Assembly (NCBI GenBank): GCA_023489135.1
Contig: JAMDCE010000685.1
Location: 1-10,885, forward strand
Source of the DNA: Chloroflexota bacterium
Lineage (GTDB): Bacteria > Chloroflexota > Chloroflexia > JAMDCE01
Direction of reading: 5' to 3'
Length of the DNA stretch: 10,885 bases
Under the pieces are notes generated by a model, which ran no database searches, was not told the DNA's origin, and saw only the letters and a program-made list of their open reading frames with translations. A program made the translations under genes and the position numbers. Positions 1-7,135 of the stretch are shown in pieces (position 1 is the stretch's first letter; every line of letters begins with the position of its first letter).

Positions 1-1020
1 TAGTAAAGGAAAGGAGAGTTGAAATCCTACGTCCCAAAGGACGAATGGATCCCACAGCGTCATCAGGACTCCCGCCATGACCAGAGAGGTGAGGACATCG
101 GCCCGGCGGCCGAAGACAGTGGCGGACACGTAGAGAAGACCCATAATCGCCGCCCGAACCACCGGCGGAGAGGCTCCGACGAAGAGCGTATAGAGAAGAA
201 TGCCGAAAACGGCGAGGAAGACGGCCCGGTATCCCAAGAAGCGCCGGCCCACCAGCAGAAGCACGCCCGCCACAAGGCTGATATTCCAGCCCGATATGGC
301 GAGAATGTGCGAGGTGCCGGTATTGGCAAAGTCTCTGGACAACTCTGCGGGAATAGAGGATCTCTTGCCCACCAGTAAGCCTACCAGCAGCGATGCCTCG
401 GGATCGGGAACGGTCGCTTCCAAGGTCTTTTGGACCTTGTCTCTCAGCCAGTGAACCCCTTCATAGAATGGGCCGGCCTGGTCGGTAGCTAGTCCTTGCA
501 CCTTCGGGTAGGCCATTGTGGCATAGATTCCCTGGCGGGCCAGGTAGGCTCCGTAGGTATCACCCGAAGATGACGAGGGGCTTTTCAGCTCGCCGGTCAG
601 TTGGACGAGGTCGCCATACCGGCGATCAGAATAAGCCCTTATCTGGGCGAGGATATCGCCTTTGATCTCAGCCCAGCCATCGCCGACCTTAATATCGCTG
701 GTGGCCACCCGTAGACTGGCCTTTTCTAACTCCTCCGGCTCGTTCACCACCAGGCCCCGCACCGTCACCACTCCCTGGTCCGCGTAGTATTGCACCGTTC
801 CAGGATCCACCGCCGGAAGCGCCATTTCGTAGCGGAGAAGACCAAGGGTCAACGCCAGGACGGCCAGAGCCGGAAGTCGCCAGGAAGGCCTGTTCCAGTA
901 GAAACAGGCCACAACTACGGAACCGAGACCGGAGAAAAGGCCCGCCTCCCAGGGGAGGTTGAGCTGGGGCGAGAGGAACACTCCTGCCAGCCAGGCCGAG
1001 CCAAGCACAAGCAAGAGCAT
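1..1020 (-). CDS. comEC: ComEC/Rec2-family DNA internalization channel protein, N-terminal 340 residues (runs off left edge)
   Basis: ComEC forms the inner-membrane channel that carries single-stranded transforming DNA into the cytoplasm. Translating the minus strand from the ATG at 1020 gives 340 open codons with no stop before the window edge. Visible parts are hydrophobic segments near residues 1-18, 27-42 and 48-65, a soluble OB-like/DUF4131 stretch around 84-176, and the start of the Competence domain from about 205. The family signatures HILAISGWNISL (238-249), SPPVVRAAIMG (284-294) and DVGFQLSF (330-337) are all present. Family members are usually 700-800 residues, so about half, including any C-terminal metallo-beta-lactamase domain, lies outside. 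The start codon is 9 bases after the stop of the upstream dehydrogenase gene, with only a modest AGGT ribosome site, so co-transcription or coupling is likely. The identity is secure; whether the whole gene is intact cannot be seen. Confidence 0.93.
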   Translation of the reverse strand, partial: MLLLVLGSAWLAGVFLSPQLNLPWEAGLFSGLGSVVVACFYWNRPSWRLPALAVLALTLGLLRYEMALPAVDPGTVQYYADQGVVTVRGLVVNEPEELEKASLRVATSDIKVGDGWAEIKGDILAQIRAYSDRRYGDLVQLTGELKSPSSSSGDTYGAYLARQGIYATMAYPKVQGLATDQAGPFYEGVHWLRDKVQKTLEATVPDPEASLLVGLLVGKRSSIPAELSRDFANTGTSHILAISGWNISLVAGVLLLVGRRFLGYRAVFLAVFGILLYTLFVGASPPVVRAAIMGLLYVSATVFGRRADVLTSLVMAGVLMTLWDPFVLWDVGFQLSFPLL

Positions 1021-1029
1021 CCCGGTTAC

Positions 1030-2415
1030 CTACTGGTCGGACGGATCGAACATCTTGTCCGGATTGAGAATATTGCCGGGGTCCAGGGCCTTTTTGATCG
1101 CCTTCATCGTGTTGATGCCAGATTGCCCCACTTCCGACCGGAGGAACTTGGCCTTGGCCAACCCTATGCCGTGCTCGCCGGAGATGGTACCCTCCATCTC
1201 CAGGGCCGCCTGGAAAATCTCGTCCACCGCCAGGTGCACGCGACGAGTCTCTTCTTCGTCTCGCTCATCAAAAGGAATGGTGGGGTGCAGGTTGCCATCG
1301 CCGGCGTGTCCGTAAGTCCCGATCGCGACCCGGTGCTTCTCGGCGATCTGGCTTATCCTGGCGACCATGTCAGCGACGCGACTTCGAGGCACGGTGGCGT
1401 CCTCGACGATGGTGGTGGGCCGAAGCCGGGCCATAGACGGCAAGGCCGAGCGCCGGGCGCTATATAGAGCCAGCCCCTCAGCCGGAGTCTTCGCCACGCG
1501 AATCTCGATGGCGTTGTGCTGGTGGCAGATCTGCTCCAGTTTAGCCGCTTCGTATTCCACGGCCACGCCCAGCCCATCGACTTCGATAAGAAGGACGGCC
1601 TCCACGTCCAGTGGAAACCCGACGGGATTGCACTTCTCAATGCTCCTGAGGGTAAACTGGTCGATGATCTCCATGGTTGCCGGGATCACCTTGTTGGCAA
1701 TAACGCTGGAGACGGTTCGCGCCGCGTCGTCCAGGCTGCGAAAAGCAACTAGCAGACTGCGTTTGGCTTCGGGAAGGGGAATAAGTTTCAAGATGATCTT
1801 AGTGATAACGGCGAGAGTGCCCTCCGAGCCGGTCAGCAGCCGGGTGAGATCGTAGCCGGTTACGTTCTTGACGGTCTTTCCGCCCGTTCGCAACAACTCG
1901 CCAGACGGCAAAACCGCCTCGAGACCGAGCACATAGTCCCTGGTAACCCCGTATTTCAACCCTCGCAGACCGCCGGAGTTCTCGGCGACGTTTCCTCCCA
2001 GCGTGGAGATATTGGCGCTGCCTGGATCCGGTGGGTAGAACAGGCCAAGCTGTTCCGCGGCGGTGTGCAAAGCGCTGGTGATTACGCCGGGCTCCACCGT
2101 AGCGGTGAGGTTCTCAGTGTCTATCTCCAGGATCCGGTTGAGCCGGGTCATCTGAAGAACGATGCTGCCTTTAGGCGGAACGGCTCCCCCGGATACGCTC
2201 GTCCCCGACCCTCGTGGAACCAGGGATAGCTTCTCTCGGCCGGCCAGACGGATGATCTCTACCACTTCCTGCACCGAACCAGGGCGGACAATGGCCAGAG
2301 GGGCGCTCTCGAACGGCGGTGTCGCATCATAGGAGTAGCAGGCGAGGTCCTCAGGAGAGGATAGAACTTGCTCCCGGCCGGCGATATCGCTGAGCTGGCT
2401 AAGTTGAGTCTTCAT
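1030..2415 (-). CDS. FAD-linked oxidase, GlcD/LctD-type D-lactate (2-hydroxyacid) dehydrogenase
   Basis: A 461-residue flavoprotein of the vanillyl-alcohol-oxidase superfamily, predicted to oxidise D-lactate, glycolate or a similar 2-hydroxyacid to the 2-oxoacid in the cytoplasm. The N-terminal PCMH FAD-binding domain shows PRGSGTSVSGG (67-77), PPDPGS (128-133), GGNVAENSGG (140-149) and the GYDLTRLLTGSEGT loop (187-200). The C-terminal FAD-oxidase domain has GHAGDGNLHP (369-378), GEHGIG (413-418) and DPGNILNPDK (445-454). The length fits stand-alone GlcD or LctD; no GlcE or iron-sulfur GlcF partner, EtfAB or CCG domain is encoded within the window, so the electron acceptor is unknown. It starts 3 bases after the larA stop, with only a weak ribosome site in the larA end, which suggests translational coupling. 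Pairing with a lactate racemase favours lactate over glycolate, but substrate is inferred. Confidence 0.93.
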   Translation of the reverse strand: MKTQLSQLSDIAGREQVLSSPEDLACYSYDATPPFESAPLAIVRPGSVQEVVEIIRLAGREKLSLVPRGSGTSVSGGAVPPKGSIVLQMTRLNRILEIDTENLTATVEPGVITSALHTAAEQLGLFYPPDPGSANISTLGGNVAENSGGLRGLKYGVTRDYVLGLEAVLPSGELLRTGGKTVKNVTGYDLTRLLTGSEGTLAVITKIILKLIPLPEAKRSLLVAFRSLDDAARTVSSVIANKVIPATMEIIDQFTLRSIEKCNPVGFPLDVEAVLLIEVDGLGVAVEYEAAKLEQICHQHNAIEIRVAKTPAEGLALYSARRSALPSMARLRPTTIVEDATVPRSRVADMVARISQIAEKHRVAIGTYGHAGDGNLHPTIPFDERDEEETRRVHLAVDEIFQAALEMEGTISGEHGIGLAKAKFLRSEVGQSGINTMKAIKKALDPGNILNPDKMFDPSDQ

Positions 2416-2418
2416 ACT

Positions 2419-3687
2419 TCAACTCGCTACGTAGGGGATCGTCTGTGGGCCTTGCGGCAGCACGGCGATCTTGGCCTGAGCGCCGTACTCCCTGAGCAAT
2501 AAGGCCAGCGTTTCCTCAACGCAAGTGCAAGGCTCCAGCAACGCTTCTCTTGTCTCGGCTTCGGAGAGGGAAGCGCACTTCAGGTAGACTCGCGCCTTTA
2601 GCTGTATCAGAGCCTGAACGTGGGCTTCCCATTGGTCGAACATGCCAAAATCAGGTGCGCTCACGATCTCCAATATCTCTTCCGGGGTCCTGGCCATCTT
2701 GAGGATCTTCTTGTAATTGCCGTATTCAGGGACGCCCTCGGAGCACTCGGAGGCGACGATGATCGCTCCACCAGCTCTAGTGATCTGAGCCGCCGCCGAC
2801 ACGCCTTTCATCGTTTGGTAAAGGTTAAGGTCTAGAGGGTAGCCACTGTTGGTGGTGATGACGATATCGTAAGCGTGAGGCGCCTGCTGCATGGCTGTCC
2901 GGCGAGCGAAATCCGTCCCGCTCCTATGGGCGGCGTGCAATTCCCCGGCGAACACCCCCGTGATCTGGTGAAGCCTGTTGAGGGTCACGTTGAGGATGAA
3001 ATCTGGTTTGGTCATGTCGGCGATTTCGCAGGCTTCCTTATATATTGGGTTCCCGTCGGTGATGCCCCAGGTCGCCTTAGGGTGGCCGATCATCGGCCCG
3101 CCGTGATTGCGCAGGACCGTCTGTTCGCCTGACACGCCGGGTAAGATCGATTTGGGCCCGCCGCTGAATCCGGCGAAGAAATGCGGCTCGATGAAGCCGG
3201 TGAGAATCTTTACCTTCGCTTTAAGGAACTGGCTGTTCACCCAGGCCTCGTTCCCGAAGCTGGTAGTGCCCAGATAGGTGAGCCCGCTATGGTCAAAGGC
3301 GTCGTGGTTGATGATGCGGTAGCGGCTTAGAATGCCCTCCCCCAGCATTTCGGCCAGTTCTTGCTCTGTGTTGGCCCGGTGCATGCCAGTGGCGTTTATC
3401 AGAAGGATCTGGTCAGCCGGCAGGTGATCCAACTCGGCCAGGAGGACCGGCAGAACCCGTTTGTTGGGCATGGGCCGCGTCTTGTCGCTGAAAACCACGA
3501 CGACTGAATCATCCGAACTCACGAGGTCGCGAAGGGGTGGAGACCCAATGGGCTTGCGAATGGCTTGGCGAATGGCCTCGTCCTCCCTCGGAAGACCCGG
3601 GTGGAAAAGAGGCTCGATTACGGTGACGTTTTCGTCCGGAAGTTCTACTCCCAGGCCATCTTTTCCGTAAGCCAGGTCAACCAGCAT
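2419..3687 (-). CDS. larA: LarA-family nickel-dependent lactate racemase (or related 2-hydroxyacid racemase/epimerase)
   Basis: A 422-residue LarA/DUF2088 protein. LarA interconverts L- and D-lactate by hydride transfer through a nickel-pincer nucleotide covalently bound to a lysine. Compared with the Lactiplantibacillus plantarum enzyme, the key residues fall at a constant offset: His103 (H108), His169 (H174), Lys179 as pincer attachment (K184) and His195 as nickel ligand (H200). Arg71 in SDKTRP matches R75 and Lys294 in QTMKG matches K298. Surrounding motifs are ATGMHR (99-104), HFFAGFSGGPK (169-179), PGVSG (183-187) and SGYPLDLNLYQT (281-292). The start is the ATG with a GAGAGGTGG ribosome site just upstream and its own promoter. 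The larB, larC and larE cofactor-synthesis genes are not in the window. LarA homologues with other 2-hydroxyacid substrates are known, so lactate is supported by the neighbouring dehydrogenase rather than proven. Confidence 0.93.
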   Translation of the reverse strand: MLVDLAYGKDGLGVELPDENVTVIEPLFHPGLPREDEAIRQAIRKPIGSPPLRDLVSSDDSVVVVFSDKTRPMPNKRVLPVLLAELDHLPADQILLINATGMHRANTEQELAEMLGEGILSRYRIINHDAFDHSGLTYLGTTSFGNEAWVNSQFLKAKVKILTGFIEPHFFAGFSGGPKSILPGVSGEQTVLRNHGGPMIGHPKATWGITDGNPIYKEACEIADMTKPDFILNVTLNRLHQITGVFAGELHAAHRSGTDFARRTAMQQAPHAYDIVITTNSGYPLDLNLYQTMKGVSAAAQITRAGGAIIVASECSEGVPEYGNYKKILKMARTPEEILEIVSAPDFGMFDQWEAHVQALIQLKARVYLKCASLSEAETREALLEPCTCVEETLALLLREYGAQAKIAVLPQGPQTIPYVAS

Positions 3688-3708
3688 AGCCCACCTCTCT
3701 CGCCGCCA

Positions 3709-3737
3709 ATTCTATCACCCACGAAGGACTTGTTCAA
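3709..3737 (-). promoter_or_regulatory. Predicted extended -10 sigma70-type promoter for larA-dehydrogenase-comEC
   Basis: On the minus strand, TTGAAC (3732-3737) is followed after 17 bases by TAGAAT (3709-3714), with TGA directly before the -10 box, giving the extended TGN motif. Transcription would start near 3702, leaving a leader of about 15 bases that holds the larA ribosome site. The promoter lies in the 57 bases between the permease stop and larA, so the three-gene unit can be expressed independently of the permease. The -35 matches consensus at 4 of 6 positions and the -10 at 5 of 6. Confidence 0.6.
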
Positions 3738-3744
3738 CTGAGTC

Positions 3745-4644
3745 TTATTCAACTACTGGAACCATCTTTGGCTGACGGGGCATCTGAGCGATCAAGGCAG
3801 CCGAGATGACTAGCAAAGCACCAACGATCTGGAGCGGCTCCATTGCTTCTCCCAGCACTAGAAAGGCCAGCAACACGGCTATCACCGGCTCGACAGTAGC
3901 TACCACAGTGGCCCGTCCAACTTCTATATACCGAAGACCAGTTGCATACAACATGTAAAAGGAAAAAGCGGCCAGGAAGGCAAGGCCAAAAAGCAGGAGC
4001 CATGCAATGGGAGGACTGCTGAGAACAGACAGCAAGCTGAGGGGCCTAAGAGGAAGAAGAAAGAGGGCTCCGAAACCCATAATGTAGACGACGACAGTAA
4101 GAGGTTTGTGGTCCGATACGGCCTTCTTGCCCCAGATGTTGCTGAGCGCATAGGTCAAACCAGCACCAAGACCGAAGAGGATTCCGATAACGTTAATCCG
4201 AAGGTTACCTGGCTGATACAGTCCGACGGCCAGCACAACTCCTACAACGGCGATGACGAGGGCGATGATCTTTGTAGGATCGAGAGGCTCGCGATATATC
4301 ACCCTGGCCAGCAACATAGCAAAAATGGGTGCTGTATATGCCAGGACAACGGCCGTGGCCACGGTCGTCAGCGAGAAGCTCTGGTAGTAGAAGGCGGTAA
4401 GGACACTGATGCCAACAAAGGCGTAGCTGGCAAAGAAGGGTATATGCTTGAGGGGGATGCGCAAGGCCCCTGGCCTGATAATCGCCGCAGTGATCAGAGC
4501 GATCAAGAAAGCGAAGTAGGTTCTAAGGAAGGCTAGGCTGTACGAATCGAATTGATAATTGTGGAGAAGCTTGACGAACGTGCCGCTAGTGGCCCCGAGC
4601 GAGGCCGCCGCGGCTACCAGCAAGTATCCTTTTCTTTCTTTCAC
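3745..4644 (-). CDS. EamA/DMT-family (RhaT/RarD-like) membrane transporter, GTG start
   Basis: A 299-residue, very hydrophobic protein with about ten predicted membrane helices, roughly 7-24, 36-55, 69-87, 93-114, 127-143, 152-170, 182-199, 212-232, 244-265 and 272-288. It is built from two EamA repeats (about 7-142 and 152-287). Each repeat ends with the family pattern of a proline-containing helix followed by an acidic GE/RE step: YTAPIFAMLLARVIYREPL (103-121) and VEPVIAVLLAFLVLGEAME (251-269). Family members export or import small metabolites such as amino acids, sugars or drugs; the substrate cannot be read here. A role in moving lactate or another hydroxyacid is only suggested by the adjacent larA and dehydrogenase. 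The GTG start has a poor ribosome site. It sits 6 bases after an amber codon that is in frame with an ATG preceded by a strong ribosome site, so the true N-terminus is uncertain. Confidence 0.88.
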   Translation of the reverse strand: MKERKGYLLVAAAASLGATSGTFVKLLHNYQFDSYSLAFLRTYFAFLIALITAAIIRPGALRIPLKHIPFFASYAFVGISVLTAFYYQSFSLTTVATAVVLAYTAPIFAMLLARVIYREPLDPTKIIALVIAVVGVVLAVGLYQPGNLRINVIGILFGLGAGLTYALSNIWGKKAVSDHKPLTVVVYIMGFGALFLLPLRPLSLLSVLSSPPIAWLLLFGLAFLAAFSFYMLYATGLRYIEVGRATVVATVEPVIAVLLAFLVLGEAMEPLQIVGALLVISAALIAQMPRQPKMVPVVE

Positions 4645-4650
4645 GCTCTT

Positions 4651-4674
4651 CTAAGTTCCGCCGTGAGGCGCCAT
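4651..4674 (-). other. Seven-codon in-frame leader or interrupted start of the EamA gene (MAPHGGT-stop)
   Basis: The ATG at 4674 has a GAGGGAG ribosome site at 4678-4684 and opens MAPHGGT followed by TAG. After the stop come two sense codons (AAG AGC) and then the GTG of the transporter, all in the same frame. This could be a short upstream ORF that feeds ribosomes to the GTG by reinitiation. Alternatively it is an original start broken by a nonsense change, or a base-calling error. No function is assigned to the peptide. Confidence 0.4.
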
Positions 4675-4767
4675 CTTCTCCCTCACTCTGAATTCTAACC
4701 GATATTCCTCTTTAGCCTGATCGTCTGCTGAAGGAAATCACAAGCTTTTCGGTCGGAGATGAATCCT

Positions 4768-4796
4768 ATACTAGTTTCTTTCACGCGAATTGTCAA
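4768..4796 (-). promoter_or_regulatory. Predicted sigma70-type promoter for the EamA transporter
   Basis: On the minus strand, a perfect TTGACA -35 box (4791-4796) is followed after 17 bases by TAGTAT (4768-4773), which matches the -10 consensus at 4 of 6. Transcription would start near 4761 and leave a leader of about 117 bases containing the MAPHGGT leader ORF. Its -35 is the left arm of the palindrome at 4790-4807. Confidence 0.5.
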
Positions 4797-4807
4797 AGAA
4801 TTGACAA
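4790..4807. promoter_or_regulatory. Perfect inverted repeat spanning both -35 boxes (candidate operator)
   Basis: TTGTCAA, then AGAA, then TTGACAA: two 7-base arms that are exact reverse complements with a 4-base spacer. Each arm contains the -35 hexamer of one of the two divergent promoters, so the dyad may simply reflect back-to-back -35 boxes. A protein bound here would cover both promoters at once. The binder is unknown; the kinase's HTH domain and the response regulator are nearby candidates by position only. Confidence 0.5.
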
Positions 4808-4829
4808 AGTGAAATGTTACATTTATACT
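4801..4829 (+). promoter_or_regulatory. Predicted strong sigma70-type promoter for the sensor kinase-response regulator operon
   Basis: TTGACA (4801-4806), a 17-base spacer and TATACT (4824-4829): 6 of 6 and 5 of 6 matches to the housekeeping consensus, with ideal spacing. Transcription would start near 4836, giving a leader of about 180-200 bases before the kinase gene. This is the best promoter match noticed in the window. Confidence 0.7.
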
Positions 4830-5013
4830 CCATTCATTCTTCCCGCAACTATTGGCGGCTCCTTGTTGTCCACGGTTCTTGGCTTTGACATGTCGGTGGA
4901 AAGAAAACCTCTTTACAACAGACTGACGGTGCCGCTTCCCAAATCCCACCCGAGGGACCCTACCGCCCTCGACTCCTGTCACTGGCCACCCTGGGCTATG
5001 CTCGACCACCGAG

Positions 5014-7134
5014 ATGATCTTCGCAAGGATAGATCCGGCGATGCCTCTGCCTTTGTGGGAGTTGGATTTGCCTGACGGTAAACGTGTCCTTTACGATATC
5101 CACTCGCTTGCCGCGGCAAGCGGACTCTCGATTTCCACCCTCGGGTGTCTCGAAACCGAGTATCACTTGCTCCACCCAGTGAATAGCGCCTCAGATGAGG
5201 TCATGTATCCGATGGCCGACTTAGAAGCGATCTTGCGTCTGAGGGAGTTGATCGGTCAGGATCGAACGTTTGTGGAAGAATCATCCCGACCTGTGGCCGG
5301 TTTACACCTGGAGGGGATTGAGACGGTGGCGAGCGGCCACGGCAGATCAGGAGATGCAGCGACTCCTCTTCTTCACCAACAGTTACTGGATCGTCCGGAT
5401 GAGCTAGACTCCGGTCCCGACTGTTGGGGGGATGGGACTGGTGTGGCAGGGGACGAACTGCGGCTTGACGGCGAAAGCCACTTTGTTCCAGAGGTCGCAG
5501 CGCTGAAGGATTTCTACAAGAATGTTCTGGACCATGTTCCTGCTGGCATCATCACTTTGTCCTATCCCGATCTCCGGTTCGTTCAGGTAAACGAATTCTA
5601 TCGGGTGTTTCTCGAAAATCCTCCTGCCGAACTAGTGGGTAGGCATATCAGCGATGTCATTCCTTCTGTGATGATTGAGGAATTACTTCCTCTATACCAA
5701 CGTGTGGTGGAGACCGGTGAGCTTATCCACTTCGCTGACCTCGAGTTGGACGGTTTTGGCCGCGGCCCCACCTACTGGACTGGTGCCTACATTCCAATCC
5801 GCGACGCTGGCTGCGTTGCCTACATTGTCGCTCTGCTAGTAGAGACGACCAGCAGGAAGAAGGCGGAAGATGACCTTCTCCAACGCAACAGGGAATTGGA
5901 AGCGCTCAATGCTATCGCGACCGCGCTAAGTGGCCCCTTCGAGGTCGAGGATGTTGTCCATCTCGCGTTGGATAAAGCCATAGGAGTGCTAGGTGTTGAG
6001 GCGGTCTCAGTGCGCTTGCTGGATGAAAACACCAACGAGTTGCGTTTGTTTGCTCACAAAGGCCTTCCGGATGACTACGTCCGCAATCGCCCGACGATCA
6101 GGTCGACCGAGGGGATTTCCGGCCGGGCAATATGTTCCGGAGATGTCGTTCTGGTGGAAGAGGTAGGCGTTGATGCGGATGTTCCATTGATCATAGGACA
6201 CAGGGGCTTTAATTCCGGCGCGAGCATACCTTTGAAGTCCAAGAACAGAGTCCTCGGCGTCATGAATCTATTCAGCCGAGAGTGCCGCCGGTTTAATTCT
6301 CGAGACGTTCAACTACTTGGGTCTGTCGGTAGTGCGATCGGTGTTGCCATCGAAAATGCCAAACTCTTTGCGGAATTGGCTGAGAAGACGGCCGAGGCTG
6401 AGCTAAAAGCATTGCAGCTTCAATCTGTGCTCGCCCGGAGTTTCAATGTCCAAGAGGTGGAGCGCAAACGAATCGCAAGAGACCTACACGACGGGATAGC
6501 ACAATTGATCTCTGGGGCTCTCCTGCAGATCGAGCCTGAGAAGCGGGAAACTCCGGAGGTTGGCGAACGATCGCCTAGGGTGGGCGATCCGGAGATGGCC
6601 AAGGTGCTGTTGAGGCAGGCTCTCGAAGAGATGCAAGCGACTTTGTTCGCGTTGAGTCCGCCTGTCGTGGAACTAGGTTTGACTTCCGCCGTCCAGAAGT
6701 ATCTTGCCCTTTATCAGGCTAGCTTTGCCGTTCCCTGCTTTCTTCACGTTTCAGGGGCCACGTTCCGGCTGCCTCCCCACGTGGAGACTACGGTATATCG
6801 AATCATCCAGGAGGCTTTGCAAAACGTTAAGAAGCATGCGCAAGCCACCAAAACAGACGTTTTTCTCGACTTTGGACCGGGAAGTCTGAAGGTAATAGTA
6901 CGGGATGATGGGAGAGGATTCCGGCAGCAAGTGGGAACTGAGGAATGGCACCTAGGTCTCATGAGCATGCAAGAGAGGGCATTAAGCGTCGGGGGGCGGA
7001 TGGATATTCGGAGCATCACAGGACGTGGCACCAAGTTGGTTTTTAGCATACCTGAGAGCCATCCGATTCATGCGGGACAGCCGACCAGCAACACCGTAAC
7101 TGGCCTGCGAGCAGTTTCTTGCCAAGGAGTTTGA
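5014..7134 (+). CDS. Soluble sensor histidine kinase: MerR-like HTH, PAS, GAF, HisKA_3 and HATPase
   Basis: A 706-residue kinase with no membrane segment, so it should sense a cytoplasmic signal. Residues 27-80 read like a MerR-type winged helix-turn-helix (YDIHSLAAASGLSISTL, then LLHP, then the MYPMADLEAILRLREL stretch). A low-complexity linker spans about 90-160. A PAS domain lies at about 163-277 and a GAF domain at about 295-450, followed by a coiled coil. The HisKA_3 dimerisation helix has ERKRIARDLHDG with phospho-acceptor His492. The ATPase domain shows an N box (YRIIQEALQNVKKHA, 595-609), DDGRGF (631-636) and the HLGLMSMQER lid and GRGTKL motifs (646-674). The ATG at 5041 is an alternative start: it has AAGGA 11 bases upstream, whereas 5014 has no clear ribosome site, and the HTH is kept either way. 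The gene ends one base before the response regulator. PAS and GAF ligands are not identifiable. Confidence 0.93.
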   Translation: MIFARIDPAMPLPLWELDLPDGKRVLYDIHSLAAASGLSISTLGCLETEYHLLHPVNSASDEVMYPMADLEAILRLRELIGQDRTFVEESSRPVAGLHLEGIETVASGHGRSGDAATPLLHQQLLDRPDELDSGPDCWGDGTGVAGDELRLDGESHFVPEVAALKDFYKNVLDHVPAGIITLSYPDLRFVQVNEFYRVFLENPPAELVGRHISDVIPSVMIEELLPLYQRVVETGELIHFADLELDGFGRGPTYWTGAYIPIRDAGCVAYIVALLVETTSRKKAEDDLLQRNRELEALNAIATALSGPFEVEDVVHLALDKAIGVLGVEAVSVRLLDENTNELRLFAHKGLPDDYVRNRPTIRSTEGISGRAICSGDVVLVEEVGVDADVPLIIGHRGFNSGASIPLKSKNRVLGVMNLFSRECRRFNSRDVQLLGSVGSAIGVAIENAKLFAELAEKTAEAELKALQLQSVLARSFNVQEVERKRIARDLHDGIAQLISGALLQIEPEKRETPEVGERSPRVGDPEMAKVLLRQALEEMQATLFALSPPVVELGLTSAVQKYLALYQASFAVPCFLHVSGATFRLPPHVETTVYRIIQEALQNVKKHAQATKTDVFLDFGPGSLKVIVRDDGRGFRQQVGTEEWHLGLMSMQERALSVGGRMDIRSITGRGTKLVFSIPESHPIHAGQPTSNTVTGLRAVSCQGV

Positions 7135-7135
7135 C

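Larger units (their letters stand above)
4645..5013. other. Divergent intergenic region between transporter and sensor kinase
   Basis: About 370 bases without a convincing gene. It holds two divergent promoters, a shared palindrome and the short leader ORF of the transporter, listed separately. The stretch of about 180-200 bases from the rightward promoter to the kinase start is long for a plain leader. No riboswitch, T-box or strong hairpin was recognised in it by eye. In the kinase frame there is a TGA at 4924-4926 and no ATG, GTG or TTG from there to 5013, so the kinase cannot start earlier. Confidence 0.6.

Noticed and set aside
790..1467. 225-residue plus-strand open frame
   Set aside because: It runs antisense across the comEC/dehydrogenase junction, where both minus-strand genes have clear family motifs; the product is low-complexity and unrecognised.
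4695..5009. 104-residue minus-strand open frame in the divergent intergenic region
   Set aside because: It covers both predicted promoters and the palindrome, has no recognisable domain or ribosome site, and its composition does not look coding.
4836..5013. Riboswitch in the long kinase leader
   Set aside because: No known aptamer signature or stable stem set was recognisable by eye; a covariance-model search would be needed to exclude it.
4809..5075. 88-residue plus-strand open frame ahead of the kinase
   Set aside because: Its start lies between the -35 and -10 boxes of the best promoter in the window, and its end overlaps the kinase start in another frame.
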